DNA of 64,000 nucleotides from an uncultured Draconibacterium sp. (GTDB lineage Bacteria > Bacteroidota > Bacteroidia > Bacteroidales > Prolixibacteraceae), in NCBI RefSeq assembly GCF_963674925.1, contig NZ_OY771647.1, forward strand, positions 3,053,501 through 3,117,500, given 5' to 3'. Within the stretch, counting starts at the first letter, position 1, and the number at the start of each line of letters is the position of its first letter. This document shows, piece by piece, positions 1 through 9,736 of this stretch. The position numbers and the translations under genes were made by a program. Under the pieces are notes generated by a model. The model ran no database searches and had not been told where the DNA came from. It saw only the letters and a program-made list of their open reading frames with translations.

Positions 1-1
1 G

Positions 2-79
2 TATTTGGAATTGCCATTTCTGAACACCACAAAAATTCACGTAGAGGCAATTTTAAAAGAATCTTTGGGTGGCGATTAA
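2..79 (+). CDS. C-terminal end of an unidentified protein (partial)
   Basis: An open frame runs in from the left edge and stops with TAA at 77-79, giving about 25 residues ending in KESLGGD. It overlaps the GTG start of the ferredoxin gene by 11 bases, which suggests translational coupling and the same operon. The preserved piece is too short to name a family. It is listed because frame, composition and overlap all look like a genuine gene end. Confidence 0.5.
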   Translation, partial: YLELPFLNTTKIHVEAILKESLGGD

Positions 80-269
80 GAAAGTTTGGCGCGACGATAG
101 CGTAAACACCTGCATTGCCTGTAAAATGTGTAACCTATTTGCGCCCCGGGTGTTTAAAGTATTTGACAAAATGATTGTGGTGCCAGGGCTGGATTACAGT
201 TTATACGAGCAGGAAATAAAAGATGCAGCGGAAAACTGTCCGGTACAGATTATAAAATTTGAGGACTAA
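69..269 (+). CDS. Small single-cluster [4Fe-4S] ferredoxin
   Basis: A 66-residue soluble protein. Cys15, Cys18 and Cys21 form a CxxCxxC motif and Cys57 lies in a CP pair, the ligand set of one [4Fe-4S] cluster as in small bacterial monocluster ferredoxins. The start is GTG at 69, inside the end of the upstream gene. The stop lies three bases before the DUF438 gene, so the cassette is probably co-transcribed. The likely role is electron carrier for the unseen upstream enzyme or the neighbouring redox/sensor proteins; the partner is inference. There is no signal peptide, so it should be cytoplasmic. Confidence 0.85.
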   Translation: MAIKKVWRDDSVNTCIACKMCNLFAPRVFKVFDKMIVVPGLDYSLYEQEIKDAAENCPVQIIKFED

Positions 270-272
270 GTT

Positions 273-1514
273 ATGAGTGAACTAATTAACAATTCGAAGT
301 ACAGAAAGGAACAGCTAAAGCAGTTGATTTTAAAATTGCATGAAGGTGAATCGGCAGAGAGTGTTCGAAAAGAACTTATCGAATCGCTGAAAAATATTCC
401 GTACGGCGAAGTCGTGGAAGTGGAGCAAGAGTTAATGCAGGAAGGTTTGCCGGAAGAGGAAGTGCTGAAACTTTGTGATGTACATGGTGCCGTTCTGGAG
501 GGAAATGTTGATTTGTCAGGTGCAAAGACTATTCCTGAAGGACACCCGGTTGACGTGTTTCAACACGAGAATGTTGAGTTGCGTAAGGTGGCCGAACAAG
601 CGAAACAACAGCTCGATGAGTTGCCAAATGTAAGCGAAGATGAATTTAAAGCCTATGCACTAAAGCTGGAAAGTCTTTTTAACCAGTTAATGGATGTTGA
701 CAAACATTACCAGCGAAAAGAGTACCTCGTATTTCCTTATCTCGAAAAAAATGAAATCACCGGGCCGCCAAAAGTAATGTGGGGTAAACACGATGAAATC
801 AGAGATCAGCTGAAAGCCTGTATTACTATTCTGAAAACACCCGGACTAAAACAGGAAGATCTATTTGATTTGCTTGAATTGTTGTTTTATGTGACTGTTC
901 AGGGTTTGGTTGATATGATTAAAAAGGAGGAAGAAATTTTGTTCCCCATGGCCATGGATGTGCTTACTACCGAAGATTGGTGGAATATTCATAAACAAAC
1001 ACTGGAATACGGGTTTTCGCTGTATGATCCAAAAGTTGACTGGAAGCCTGAGGGACTTACCGAAGAAGCAGCTGAAAGTAACATTACTTCCGACGGAAAT
1101 ATTCAGTTGCCTTCAGGGAGTTTTTCAGCCGAAGAAATTAAGGCGATTCTTAATTCTGTTCCCTTCGATATGACTTTTGTGGACCGAAACGACAAAGTAA
1201 AATATTTTACCCAGGGAAAAGAGCGGATCTTTGCCCGTAGTCGCTCCATTATCAATCGCGATGTGCGTTTGTGCCACCCGCCGGGAAGTACACATATTGT
1301 TGAAAAGATAATCGAAGATTTTAAATTGGGAAAAGCCTCGCATGCACCGTTCTGGATACAGATGAAAGGCAAATTCATTAAGATTGAATACTTCGCACTG
1401 CGCGATGAGGATGGGAAATATCTGGGGACTTTGGAAGTTTCGCAGGATCTTTCCGAAAACCGGAGTCTGGAAGGCGAACGACGGATTTTATCATATACCG
1501 AAGAAAAAGAATAA
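273..1514 (+). CDS. DUF438 / hemerythrin-HHE / PAS protein, copy 1
   Basis: This 413-residue cytoplasmic protein has three parts: an N-terminal helical DUF438 region (about 10-75), a hemerythrin-like HHE four-helix domain (about 90-230) and a C-terminal PAS-like domain (about 285-400). Candidate di-iron ligands are visible: His98 in QHENVEL, the KHYQRKE segment, the MWGKHDE segment and EEEILFP. The PAS part carries the conserved CHPPGSTHIVEKI block also found in the second copy. Such proteins are often found near nitric-oxide or hybrid-cluster stress genes, so sensing of O2, NO or redox state is plausible but not shown. The next gene follows after 3 bases. Confidence 0.85.
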   Translation: MSELINNSKYRKEQLKQLILKLHEGESAESVRKELIESLKNIPYGEVVEVEQELMQEGLPEEEVLKLCDVHGAVLEGNVDLSGAKTIPEGHPVDVFQHENVELRKVAEQAKQQLDELPNVSEDEFKAYALKLESLFNQLMDVDKHYQRKEYLVFPYLEKNEITGPPKVMWGKHDEIRDQLKACITILKTPGLKQEDLFDLLELLFYVTVQGLVDMIKKEEEILFPMAMDVLTTEDWWNIHKQTLEYGFSLYDPKVDWKPEGLTEEAAESNITSDGNIQLPSGSFSAEEIKAILNSVPFDMTFVDRNDKVKYFTQGKERIFARSRSIINRDVRLCHPPGSTHIVEKIIEDFKLGKASHAPFWIQMKGKFIKIEYFALRDEDGKYLGTLEVSQDLSENRSLEGERRILSYTEEKE

Positions 1515-1517
1515 GCG

Positions 1518-2036
1518 ATGGAAAAACTGATTATCACCCCTAAAACAAAAATATACGATCTGCTGGAAGCCTATCCGCAGCTCGAAGATATTCTAATTAG
1601 TGCGGCGCCAACTTTTAAAAAGCTCAAAAATCCGGTGTTACGCAAAACCATAACCAAGATTACAACGCTGAGCCAGGCCGCTACAATTGGAGGTTTGAAA
1701 GTAGAAGAACTGATTAATAAGCTGCGAAACGAAGTTGGCCAGACAAATGTAGATCGAGTGGACGACGAAAATGGAAATTATACCACCAAAAGGCCGGCCT
1801 GGTTTGAAGTGCAAAATGTCACGGAAACCATTGATATACGCGAAATGCTGAATGCCGGAGAACAGCCGGTTCATGAAGTGATGGCGGCAATTAAGAAATT
1901 GAATGAGAATGAAATATTAAAAGTAATTGCACCTTTTATCCCGGCCCCGTTGCTCGACAAGGCGTTGAGCATGAACTACAGGCACTGGCTAAATAAACAG
2001 GACAGTGAAGAATATTGGGTGTTTTTTGTTAAGTAG
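1518..2036 (+). CDS. DUF1858-DUF2249 domain protein
   Basis: A 172-residue protein lying between the two DUF438 genes, with gaps of 3 and 6 bases, so clearly in the same operon. The N-terminal 60 residues (TPKTKIYDLLEAYPQLEDIL) look like DUF1858, a helical domain often attached to redox enzymes or DUF438 proteins. The C-terminal part, about 100-172, containing IDIREM and ending in EEYWVFFVK, looks like DUF2249, a small TusA-like fold. No catalytic residue can be assigned. Its recurrent company with DUF438/hemerythrin proteins suggests an accessory role in the same response. Confidence 0.75.
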   Translation: MEKLIITPKTKIYDLLEAYPQLEDILISAAPTFKKLKNPVLRKTITKITTLSQAATIGGLKVEELINKLRNEVGQTNVDRVDDENGNYTTKRPAWFEVQNVTETIDIREMLNAGEQPVHEVMAAIKKLNENEILKVIAPFIPAPLLDKALSMNYRHWLNKQDSEEYWVFFVK

Positions 2037-2042
2037 AATACG

Positions 2043-3230
2043 ATGTCGGAGTTTACAAAAACCAAAGAAAAAAGACTGGTAAAACTACAGGAAGTCTCAA
2101 AACTGCTACTTGAAACCGGGAATGCACATTCTTTTGTTGTTAATAATCAGGATTTTATTCCAACGGTTATCCCCGGGGATTTTATTGCATTGTTTGATAT
2201 TTTGGTAAAAGACGGATACGCGGTTGAGGACTTAAAAAAGCTTGCCAGTAAAGTTTTAAATATATTTCATATTCCCATCGAAACGTACCAGCGAATAGAG
2301 CCGCCTGCCGATTCATTTTTAGGAGTGTTGGAGCAAAACAACCGCGAAATGGTGCTTGTGTTGGATGAAATAAGACCAGTGTTTAAAGCTTTTGCAAAAG
2401 ACCCGGCTAACGATGTGTTGCAAACGAAGTTGCATAACAAATTCAGACAGCTTGAGGTTTTTGTAAAACATTACACCATTAAAGAAAACGTACTTTTCCC
2501 GGCAATTGAAAAGGCCTGGCCCGATTACCGCTGTCTGCAGATTATGTGGTCTATACACGATGATATTCGGGCAAATATTAAGTTCGTAATCAACCAGCTT
2601 GAAAGTGGTTCCATTGAAACCAGGGCTTTTAATCGTTGCGTCGGTGACATCTTTTTTAATATGATGGCGATAAAGTTCAGGGAAGAATATATTTTATTTC
2701 CCGCAATTCTGGCAACAATCAATAAAGAGGAACTGGAATCGATGAATCGGTTGGGCCTTGAAATTGGCTATCCGTATATTGAACCTCGAAGTATAAATCA
2801 GGAGGAGCAGGTGAGTGAGTCCTATGGATTTATAAATCTTGGAACCGGAATTTTGAATGCTGAACAAATTAAACTGATTTTTAATCATCTCCCGGTTGAT
2901 ATTACTTATGTTGATGAACACGATAAGGTTCAGTATTTTTCTACTCCACCTAAAAGAATTTTCCCTCGAACAGTTGCAATCATTGGGCGCGAGGTTAAAA
3001 ATTGCCATCCTCCGGAGAGTGTGCATGTGGTAGAGAAAATTGTGGAATCATTTAAATCCGGAGAAAAAGACCAGGCCTCTTTCTGGATAAAAATGAAGGG
3101 AGACTTTATTCTGATCCAGTATTTTGCAGTACGGGATAAAGCCGGGAATTATAAAGGAGTGATTGAAGTGTCGCAGGAAATTTCCGATATCAAAGCTTTG
3201 GAGGGTGAAAAGCGATTGCTCGACTGGTGA
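2043..3230 (+). CDS. DUF438 / hemerythrin-HHE / PAS protein, copy 2
   Basis: A 395-residue paralogue of copy 1. The HHE region (about 90-230) and PAS region (about 270-390, with NCHPPESVHVVEKI) are easily aligned, while the first 80 residues differ strongly. The first HHE histidine of copy 1 (His98) is replaced by Asn99 in the segment EQNNREM; the later KHYTIKE, SIHDD and FREEYILFP elements are kept. Metal binding may therefore be altered or lost. The protein stops at LLDW, a few residues earlier than copy 1, exactly where sulfatase-like sequence begins, so the natural C-terminus may have been trimmed by recombination. Confidence 0.8.
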   Translation: MSEFTKTKEKRLVKLQEVSKLLLETGNAHSFVVNNQDFIPTVIPGDFIALFDILVKDGYAVEDLKKLASKVLNIFHIPIETYQRIEPPADSFLGVLEQNNREMVLVLDEIRPVFKAFAKDPANDVLQTKLHNKFRQLEVFVKHYTIKENVLFPAIEKAWPDYRCLQIMWSIHDDIRANIKFVINQLESGSIETRAFNRCVGDIFFNMMAIKFREEYILFPAILATINKEELESMNRLGLEIGYPYIEPRSINQEEQVSESYGFINLGTGILNAEQIKLIFNHLPVDITYVDEHDKVQYFSTPPKRIFPRTVAIIGREVKNCHPPESVHVVEKIVESFKSGEKDQASFWIKMKGDFILIQYFAVRDKAGNYKGVIEVSQEISDIKALEGEKRLLDW

Positions 3231-3231
3231 A

Positions 3232-3390
3232 ATTCCTTTTCCTTTATTGTTGAAAGAAAACGGGTATTACACTGCTCATGCCGGCAAATGGCACATGGGA
3301 GAAGCAACACACCGGGCTTTTGATCGCTATACCGATGGAAACGGATATAAAAACGGTGATGGCGAATCTAATATGGAGATTAAATTTTAA
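3232..3390 (+). pseudogene. Internal fragment of an S1 sulfatase
   Basis: Directly after the copy-2 DUF438 stop, one frame encodes about 52 residues that read like the middle of an arylsulfatase: LLKENGYYTAHAGKWHMG followed by an AFDR block and NGDGE. The KWHMG element is the usual GKWHLG motif of S1 sulfatases. There is no signal peptide, no CxPSR active site and no metal-binding C-terminal half. The two complete sulfatases that follow have their own starts, so this is a relic of a third one. It probably marks a deletion or rearrangement join at about 3225-3232. Confidence 0.7.
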
Positions 3391-3434
3391 ATGTGTTGTA
3401 GTAAAACAGCATTTGTTTAGCTAAACCATAAACT

Positions 3435-5330
3435 ATGAAAAGCGGAATACTATTAGCCATTTTTTTCTTTTTGATGTATACCAGTAGTGCACAGCAAAAA
3501 CCCAATATCCTATGGATAACCATTGAAGACTCATCTCCTCAGTTTTTTGGTTGTTACGGAAATCAGGATGCTCATACACCCGTAATTGACAAGCTCGCTC
3601 GTGAAGGAGTTCGGTTTACCAATGCCTTTTCAACCGGAACCGTATGTTCTCCGAGCAGGAGTACAATAATTACCGGTGTGCGAACTTTTAAAGCAGGTAC
3701 GGGGAACCACCGGAGCAATTATCCCGTTCCCGAATCCATAAAAGGTTTTCCGTATTACCTGCAACTGCAGGACTACTATGTGTCCAACAATTCAAAAACC
3801 GACTATAATGTTGCAGATGCTGAGGCTTTTATTCGTGAAGCCTGGAACGAAAGCTCGGGAAAAGCAGGTTGGTGGAACCGAAAACCGGGACAACCATTTT
3901 TTGCCGTTTTTAATTTTATGGAATCACACCAGTCGAGAACAATGACCATGTCGTATGAGTGGTATACCGAAAATGTTTGGAATCAGCTGGATGAGGATGA
4001 ACGTATTGCCGAAAATGGTTTTGAAATGCCACCTATTTACCGCAATAGCGACGAGATGCGAAAACATTTTGCACGTGTTTACAATTCAATTTCGCTTACC
4101 GATAAGCGAATCGGAGAATTGCTTGATCGTCTTGAATCGGATAATTTACGCGACAGCACCATTATTTTCTTTTATGCCGATCATGGAGAAGGTGAACCAC
4201 GAGGAAAAACCAACGGCATAAACTACGGCTACCGCGTGCCTTTTGTGGTGTGGTTTCCCGAGATGTACAAAGAGCTGTCGCCCTGGGGGACAGCTGGCAT
4301 TGTAACCAATGAGCTGATAAGTTTTGAAGACCTCTCCCCAACGCTGATCAGCATGGCCGGTGGAGAAATTCCGGAACATTTGAAAGGCCGGATTTTACTG
4401 GGGAAAGATCGTTCTGAAACCACCGATCATTTGCTGTTATCTGCCGATCGGTCCGACAATGGAATTGATATGGTACGCACTATCACGGATGGCCGTTACA
4501 TTTATTCACGCAATTATCTGCCCTTTATTCCGCAGGGGCGTTACATCCGATACATGTATATCTCGGAAATCGTTCAGCAAATGCGAAGCGATTACCGCAA
4601 AGGGTTGCTTGATTCGCTTCAGCAGAGTTATTTTGAGCCCCGGCCGGATGAATATTTATTTGATATTGAAGATGATCTTTGGGAAACAAAAAACCTGGCT
4701 TCGGAACCTGAATACCAGGCAGTACTTGAAAAGATGCGAAAGCAACTGGATGAAAACCTGTTGAATGCCCGGGATGTGCTGTTTTTGCCGGAATACGAGA
4801 TTGGGCTAATTTCAAAAACCACTACGCCATATGAGTACCGACTGAACAATAAGGAATATCCCTTTGAGGAGATTTATTCCGCTGCTTCATTGTCGGGGAA
4901 AAGAGGACACGGTTTTGCCGAAAAACAAGTTGAGCTTTTGCAAAGCCAAAATCGGATTGTAAGGTATTGGGCAATTATGGGACTACGCAGCCAGCCAGCC
5001 GAAACACTGGCAGCTTTTCGCCAAAACATCGAAAAAGCAATGAATGATGACTATGCTTTGGTTCGGATCGGGGCAGCGGCAATTGTTTACCAACAGTGGA
5101 AAAACGGACAGGCAAAAGAAATTCTTGCTGAAAGTTGCCGGTCAGAGAATATGGATATCGCTTTGTTATCCATTAATTTCCTGATGTACATTGAAAATAA
5201 GGAACCATTTATTCCAACCATTAGGGCGGTTCACGAGTTGCCAAACAGAAGTTATAATGTGAAAGCAGCATGTATGGATTTTTTGGGAAGTTTGAATTTG
5301 GTGCCTAATAATTATGCATACAGGGAATAA
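3435..5330 (+). CDS. Exported S1-family sulfatase
   Basis: A 631-residue protein with an N-terminal signal peptide (about 1-19). Hydrolyses a sulfate ester, probably on a sulfated glycan. The sulfatase signature VCSPSRS places the formylglycine precursor at Cys71 (Cx-P-S-R, compatible with anaerobic maturation). NILWITIED near residue 30 and FYADHGEG near 240 supply the calcium ligands. The last 130 residues look helical and HEAT-like (RIVRYWAIMGLRSQ), an extra C-terminal module. It is followed after 74 bases by a second sulfatase. The substrate cannot be read from sequence; these genes are not adjacent to a SusC/D pair, although a TonB receptor lies just downstream. Confidence 0.88.
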   Translation: MKSGILLAIFFFLMYTSSAQQKPNILWITIEDSSPQFFGCYGNQDAHTPVIDKLAREGVRFTNAFSTGTVCSPSRSTIITGVRTFKAGTGNHRSNYPVPESIKGFPYYLQLQDYYVSNNSKTDYNVADAEAFIREAWNESSGKAGWWNRKPGQPFFAVFNFMESHQSRTMTMSYEWYTENVWNQLDEDERIAENGFEMPPIYRNSDEMRKHFARVYNSISLTDKRIGELLDRLESDNLRDSTIIFFYADHGEGEPRGKTNGINYGYRVPFVVWFPEMYKELSPWGTAGIVTNELISFEDLSPTLISMAGGEIPEHLKGRILLGKDRSETTDHLLLSADRSDNGIDMVRTITDGRYIYSRNYLPFIPQGRYIRYMYISEIVQQMRSDYRKGLLDSLQQSYFEPRPDEYLFDIEDDLWETKNLASEPEYQAVLEKMRKQLDENLLNARDVLFLPEYEIGLISKTTTPYEYRLNNKEYPFEEIYSAASLSGKRGHGFAEKQVELLQSQNRIVRYWAIMGLRSQPAETLAAFRQNIEKAMNDDYALVRIGAAAIVYQQWKNGQAKEILAESCRSENMDIALLSINFLMYIENKEPFIPTIRAVHELPNRSYNVKAACMDFLGSLNLVPNNYAYRE

Positions 5331-5404
5331 ATATCTTTGAAAGAACTATTCCCGGTGAAGACAAAGACGCGTACACCAAAACGAATTGATAAAAACTAAA
5401 ACTG

Positions 5405-6994
5405 ATGAAACGAACTATTCTTTTGCTGGTAATTTCGCTTACTGCAATCCTGAGTGGATGTCAGCAAAATCCCAAAAAAGCGGAAAAACGAGCTCCCAAC
5501 ATTCTTTTCGCCATTGCTGATGATGCCTCGTGGAAACATTTTGGTGCTTATGGTTGCACCTGGGTAAATACACCGGCTTTTGACCGGGTGGCTGATAGCG
5601 GTATTTTATTTACCCGTGCCTATACGCCTAATGCAAAATGTGCCCCTTCACGGTCGTGCATATTAACCGGCCGTAACAGCTGGCAACTGGAAGAAGCTTG
5701 TAATCATTCGCCAAATTTCCCGGCAAAATTTAGAACTTACCCCGAGGCGCTCAGCGCGAACGGATACTTTGTTGGTAGTGTTGGAAAAGGCTGGGCTCCG
5801 GGCAATCCGGGAGAAATTGACGGGAAAAGAAGAGGGCTAACCGGAAACAATTTTTCTGAGCTTAAAACAACACCGGTTACCACAGGAATTTCAACAAACG
5901 ACTATGCTGCAAATTTTGAGGCATTTTTAGCGGCACGCCCTGCCGATAAACCATTTTGTTTCTGGTTCGGTTGTTATGAACCACACCGCGGATACGAGTT
6001 CAAATCGGGAATAAACAAGGGAAATAAAAAGATGGATGAAATTGATGAAGTTCCGCCCTTTTGGCCCGATGTGGATACCGTGCGGGCTGATATGTTGGAT
6101 TACGCTTTTGAAATTGAATATTTTGATGCGCATTTAAACCGAATGCTGCAGAAGTTGGAGGAAATAGGAGAGTTAAACAATACCATTGTGATTGTTACAG
6201 CCGATAACGGAATGCCATTCCCCCGGATTAAGGGACAGGAGTATGAATATTCCAATCATTTGCCACTGGCGATAAGCTGGCCCAACGGGATTAAAAACCC
6301 GGGGCGTGTTGTCGATGATTTTGTGAATTTTATTGATTTTGTGCCTACCTATCTTGAATTAACAGGCTTGTCGGCCGAAACGGCTGGAATGCAGCCAATC
6401 ACAGGGACCAGTCTTACCGATATTTTTTATTCAGAAAAGCAGGGAATCATTAATCCCGATCGTGATTTTGTGCTGATTGGGAAGGAGCGTCATGATGTTG
6501 GCCGCCCGAATGATGAGGGCTATCCCATTCGCGGAATAATTCGTGACAATTATTTGTATCTCCGGAATTTTAAATCACAGCGATGGCCTGCGGGCAATCC
6601 TGAAACCGGTTACCTGAATTGCGATGGAAGCCCGACAAAAACTTACATTCTGGATACGAGAAGAAAGAAAGGAGAAGCGGAGTATTGGCAACTTAACTTT
6701 GGTAAACGTGTTGCGGATGAACTTTACAATATTAAAGAGGATCCGTTTTGTATGAATAACCTTGCTGCAAACGAAGACTATTACGAGCTCAGGAATACGA
6801 TGAACAAGGAAATGATTGAGAAGTTGAAAAGACAGGGTGATCCCCGTATTTTGGGAAATGGCGATGTGTTTGATAACTATGAATATTCTGGTGTAGTAAG
6901 GAATTACTACAATCGCTATATGCGAGGAGAAGAAGTTCCTGCCAATTGGGTGAATAAAAGTGATTACGATGCCGATCTTACCATTCGTGAATAG
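5405..6994 (+). CDS. S1-family sulfatase lipoprotein (heparan N-sulfatase-like)
   Basis: A 529-residue protein with a lipoprotein signal peptide, lipobox LSGC and acylated Cys19, so it should be membrane anchored. Metal ligands lie in ADDAS (about 39-41) and VTADNGMP; the formylglycine Cys79 lies in KCAPSRS. The layout (short N-terminal strand, [14 protein letters not shown], no C-terminal HEAT module) resembles sulfamidase-type sulfatases, but this is a family-level impression. It shares an operon with the preceding sulfatase; a strong bidirectional terminator follows. Maturation would need an anaerobic sulfatase-maturing enzyme encoded elsewhere. Confidence 0.87.
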   Translation: MKRTILLLVISLTAILSGCQQNPKKAEKRAPNILFAIADDASWKHFGAYGCTWVNTPAFDRVADSGILFTRAYTPNAKCAPSRSCILTGRNSWQLEEACNHSPNFPAKFRTYPEALSANGYFVGSVGKGWAPGNPGEIDGKRRGLTGNNFSELKTTPVTTGISTNDYAANFEAFLAARPADKPFCFWFGCYEPHRGYEFKSGINKGNKKMDEIDEVPPFWPDVDTVRADMLDYAFEIEYFDAHLNRMLQKLEEIGELNNTIVIVTADNGMPFPRIKGQEYEYSNHLPLAISWPNGIKNPGRVVDDFVNFIDFVPTYLELTGLSAETAGMQPITGTSLTDIFYSEKQGIINPDRDFVLIGKERHDVGRPNDEGYPIRGIIRDNYLYLRNFKSQRWPAGNPETGYLNCDGSPTKTYILDTRRKKGEAEYWQLNFGKRVADELYNIKEDPFCMNNLAANEDYYELRNTMNKEMIEKLKRQGDPRILGNGDVFDNYEYSGVVRNYYNRYMRGEEVPANWVNKSDYDADLTIRE

Positions 6995-7012
6995 ATAACT
7001 AAGCCAGGTAGA

Positions 7013-7058
7013 AAAAAAGCACAAGCAACGGATTTGATTCCATTACTTGTGCTTTTTT
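7013..7058. terminator. Bidirectional intrinsic terminator
   Basis: A perfect 13-bp stem pairs AAAAAAGCACAAG at 7013-7025 with CTTGTGCTTTTTT at 7046-7058. It carries A-runs and T-runs on both strands. It lies between the convergent sulfatase gene (plus) and TonB receptor gene (minus), serving both. Confidence 0.85.
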
Positions 7059-7079
7059 ATTTTTCTTCGATCCTGAACT

Positions 7080-9686
7080 CTAGAAATATTTATCGCCGAT
7101 CAATCGTTGTTTTGTTTGCTCTTTACGTTGATTGAAGGTGAATGAGGCACCAATTTCTATAATCTGCCCCTCGTAATCGTATACCCAATCGCGCTGAAAT
7201 ACGGCCATGCCATTCGCTGTTGCGCCGGTAAATCCGCCAGCCTGATTTGTTCCAATTATATCGAGCATTTTGGCATAAAAGTTCCAGCCCTGCATTTTCT
7301 CAGGAGTAAAATTCAGCGCCGCGTTCATCATCTGAAATTTCAAATCCTCGCCCTGAGGAGTAACACTTCCTGATTTGTAGGAGTAATCGAGTGTAAACTT
7401 CAGTGGTTTTATGATCGTCCAGTTAAGGTTCGTTTTTGCATCCCAGTTTACACTGTTGCTGCTGCTCTGATCGCCAAAAAGTGATTCATTCGATTCTACC
7501 GAAAACTGGTAGACTGAACCTCCCACAAATAGTTTTACCTTGCTCATAATATCGAAATTGAATCCCAACTCACCACCTGTGGCCAATTGAGTTCCGGCAT
7601 TGGTAAAACTGCGCAGCAACACACCTCCCTGATTGTCGAGGCTATAATCCAGACGGTTAACCCGGTAAATGGCATTGCTTGTTGAACGGACAAAACCGGT
7701 GAGCGAAAGATTGTGTTTGCCAAAGACGTGGTTGTAGGTGAGATCGGCATTCCAGCTATATTCGGGTTCCAACAGGGGATCGCCCATCTCAAAAATCTCC
7801 TGATGGCGCCGGTATAAAAATGGTGCCATATCTTTCGCCGGAGGGCGGTTGATGCGGTGACTGGCAGCTAAAGAAAGAACATCTGCGTCGTTTAGCTGAT
7901 AACTTAAATGTAGGGTAGGAAAAAAATCCAACTTGTTTTGTTTGAATTCTTTTTCGTTAAAATCGCGTCCAATTTCCCCAAATACATCGTAAACCTCCTC
8001 AAAATAACGGGTACTGCTCACATCCATTTTCTGATTAAGGTATTCAACACGCAGGCCTAAAATATATTTTAACTTATTTGCCGATCCTGAAAATTCGGCA
8101 AAGGCCGCATAAATATCACGGTTTAGGCCAATGGTGTTGTTAAAATAATCATAGCCAGCAAAATCTGAGGTGTTTACATCTACTGTGTCATACTTGTAAA
8201 TACCGTCTAAACGCACCAACTCCGATACGGCTCCCAGGTTGAGTGAACTTTCGTTATCAAAATCTTTCTGATAATTTATTTCGAAACGATAGGCATCAAG
8301 GGGTGTTTCATCGAGCTGGTAGGAATGAAACACCGGATTACCGTGCTCGTTTGAATTATAGTCGTAATAAAGTCTGTCGTTGTCGTACGCAAATTCTTTG
8401 TTATCGATGGTTTGATCAAGGTTCGAGTTTTCATAGAGGAAAGAAATGTTTAGCGCTGAATTGTTTTTGCTTTCCAAGAAGTAGTCTAAGGTTACATTCT
8501 GAAAGTGTCCTTTACGGTGGATTTCATTCGGGTTGTACAATTCGTAGAGCGTCCCGTCAATAGGCGTTCCATTTGTGCTGTTGCTGAAAAACGTGTCGTA
8601 TTTATAATGTGCGGTTCGGCCGGTGTGTCTTTTAGAGTACTGGTAGTTGGCCGACAGCTGAGAATTCTCTCCGGGCTTAAAATCTACACCGAAATTGGTG
8701 TAAAAGTTTTCATCCCATTTGGGGCGTGCGCCCATACCATCCAAAATGTAGTAGGTACCTGAATTGGGTTGTGTTTCGTCCTGGTAAATATAGGTGTAAA
8801 TATCGCCAATTCCCTTGTTGTGGCGGTTGGTATAATTTACAGCACCGTGAATACTAATCCGGTTCATGTTGTAATTCAGGTTTAAGCCGCCATTTAATCT
8901 GTTATTGTCAAGTTTCTGGTTACTAAATACGTCGGTTTCATTTTTCCATGGCGTTCCTCCAAGCATACCTGTTGCAACAACGGTAAGTCCGCTGTTCGTA
9001 TTTCTCTTGGTGGTAATGTTAATAATCCCTCCTTTACCCTGCGCATCATATCTCGATGAAGGCACAGTAATAATGTCGATGTTTTGAATGTTTTCACTCG
9101 GAATTTGTCCAAGTAGTATCGATGCGCTGGTATTGGTTGGTTTTCCATTCAAATAAACCACAAAATCAGATGATCCGCGCACCGAAATATCGTTGTCGCT
9201 GCTTACAGAAACCGATGGAAGTTTGCTTAGAACATCAATGGCTGTTCCTCCTTTTGCCGTTTCAAAATCAGAAGCCTGGTAAGTTTTTCGGTCTATTTTG
9301 TTTGACGAAGTTCTTGAAGCAGCTGTCACTTCAACGGTTTCAATTCCAATAACATCAGGCTCAAGAATAATTTTCCCTAAATCAATATTCTTGTTGTTTG
9401 AAGAAAGTTTAATACCCGGTAATTCCTGCGACTGGTAACCAATAAAAGAAACGGACATTGTGTATGATCCGTATGGAATATCTTCAATAATAAAATTTCC
9501 GTTTTCAGTTGATACGCTTCCTGCATATGCAGTCTCGTCACCTGCCTTCATTATGGCAACAGTCGCAAAGGGTATTGATTCATTTGTGGTTTTATCGATT
9601 ATTACTCCTTTTACCGCAGTCTTCTGAGCAAATCCTGCTAACGAGCCAAAAATGAATATCCAGGCGATTATTACTATTTTTCTCAT
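7080..9686 (-). CDS. TonB-dependent outer-membrane receptor (beta-barrel family 3 type)
   Basis: An 868-residue outer-membrane protein. Residues 1-20 are a signal peptide; 22-110 form a carboxypeptidase-regulatory-like beta-sandwich (AVKGVIIDKTTNESIPFATV); about 120-230 form a TonB plug (DVLSKLPSVSV, VYLNGKPTN, GGIINITTKRN); the rest is a 22-strand-type barrel rich in aromatic-ended strands. This is the shorter receptor class lacking a SusD partner. No SusD lies next to it, so it probably imports a small ligand (siderophore, peptide or oligosaccharide) that cannot be named. It is monocistronic, with a promoter-like element about 50 bases upstream. Confidence 0.88.
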   Translation of the reverse strand: MRKIVIIAWIFIFGSLAGFAQKTAVKGVIIDKTTNESIPFATVAIMKAGDETAYAGSVSTENGNFIIEDIPYGSYTMSVSFIGYQSQELPGIKLSSNNKNIDLGKIILEPDVIGIETVEVTAASRTSSNKIDRKTYQASDFETAKGGTAIDVLSKLPSVSVSSDNDISVRGSSDFVVYLNGKPTNTSASILLGQIPSENIQNIDIITVPSSRYDAQGKGGIINITTKRNTNSGLTVVATGMLGGTPWKNETDVFSNQKLDNNRLNGGLNLNYNMNRISIHGAVNYTNRHNKGIGDIYTYIYQDETQPNSGTYYILDGMGARPKWDENFYTNFGVDFKPGENSQLSANYQYSKRHTGRTAHYKYDTFFSNSTNGTPIDGTLYELYNPNEIHRKGHFQNVTLDYFLESKNNSALNISFLYENSNLDQTIDNKEFAYDNDRLYYDYNSNEHGNPVFHSYQLDETPLDAYRFEINYQKDFDNESSLNLGAVSELVRLDGIYKYDTVDVNTSDFAGYDYFNNTIGLNRDIYAAFAEFSGSANKLKYILGLRVEYLNQKMDVSSTRYFEEVYDVFGEIGRDFNEKEFKQNKLDFFPTLHLSYQLNDADVLSLAASHRINRPPAKDMAPFLYRRHQEIFEMGDPLLEPEYSWNADLTYNHVFGKHNLSLTGFVRSTSNAIYRVNRLDYSLDNQGGVLLRSFTNAGTQLATGGELGFNFDIMSKVKLFVGGSVYQFSVESNESLFGDQSSSNSVNWDAKTNLNWTIIKPLKFTLDYSYKSGSVTPQGEDLKFQMMNAALNFTPEKMQGWNFYAKMLDIIGTNQAGGFTGATANGMAVFQRDWVYDYEGQIIEIGASFTFNQRKEQTKQRLIGDKYF

Positions 9687-9736
9687 AATGGGTTATATCA
9701 AAATTTATTAAAGACGTTATGGTCTTTTAATGGCGG

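Noticed and set aside
1103..1537. Minus-strand open frame of 144 codons opposite the first DUF438 gene
   Set aside because: Fully inside a well-supported plus-strand gene, no family resemblance; a shadow frame.
5334..5390. Short open reading between the two sulfatases (ending in DKDAYTKTN)
   Set aside because: No start codon, under 20 residues, no recognisable family; treated as spacer.
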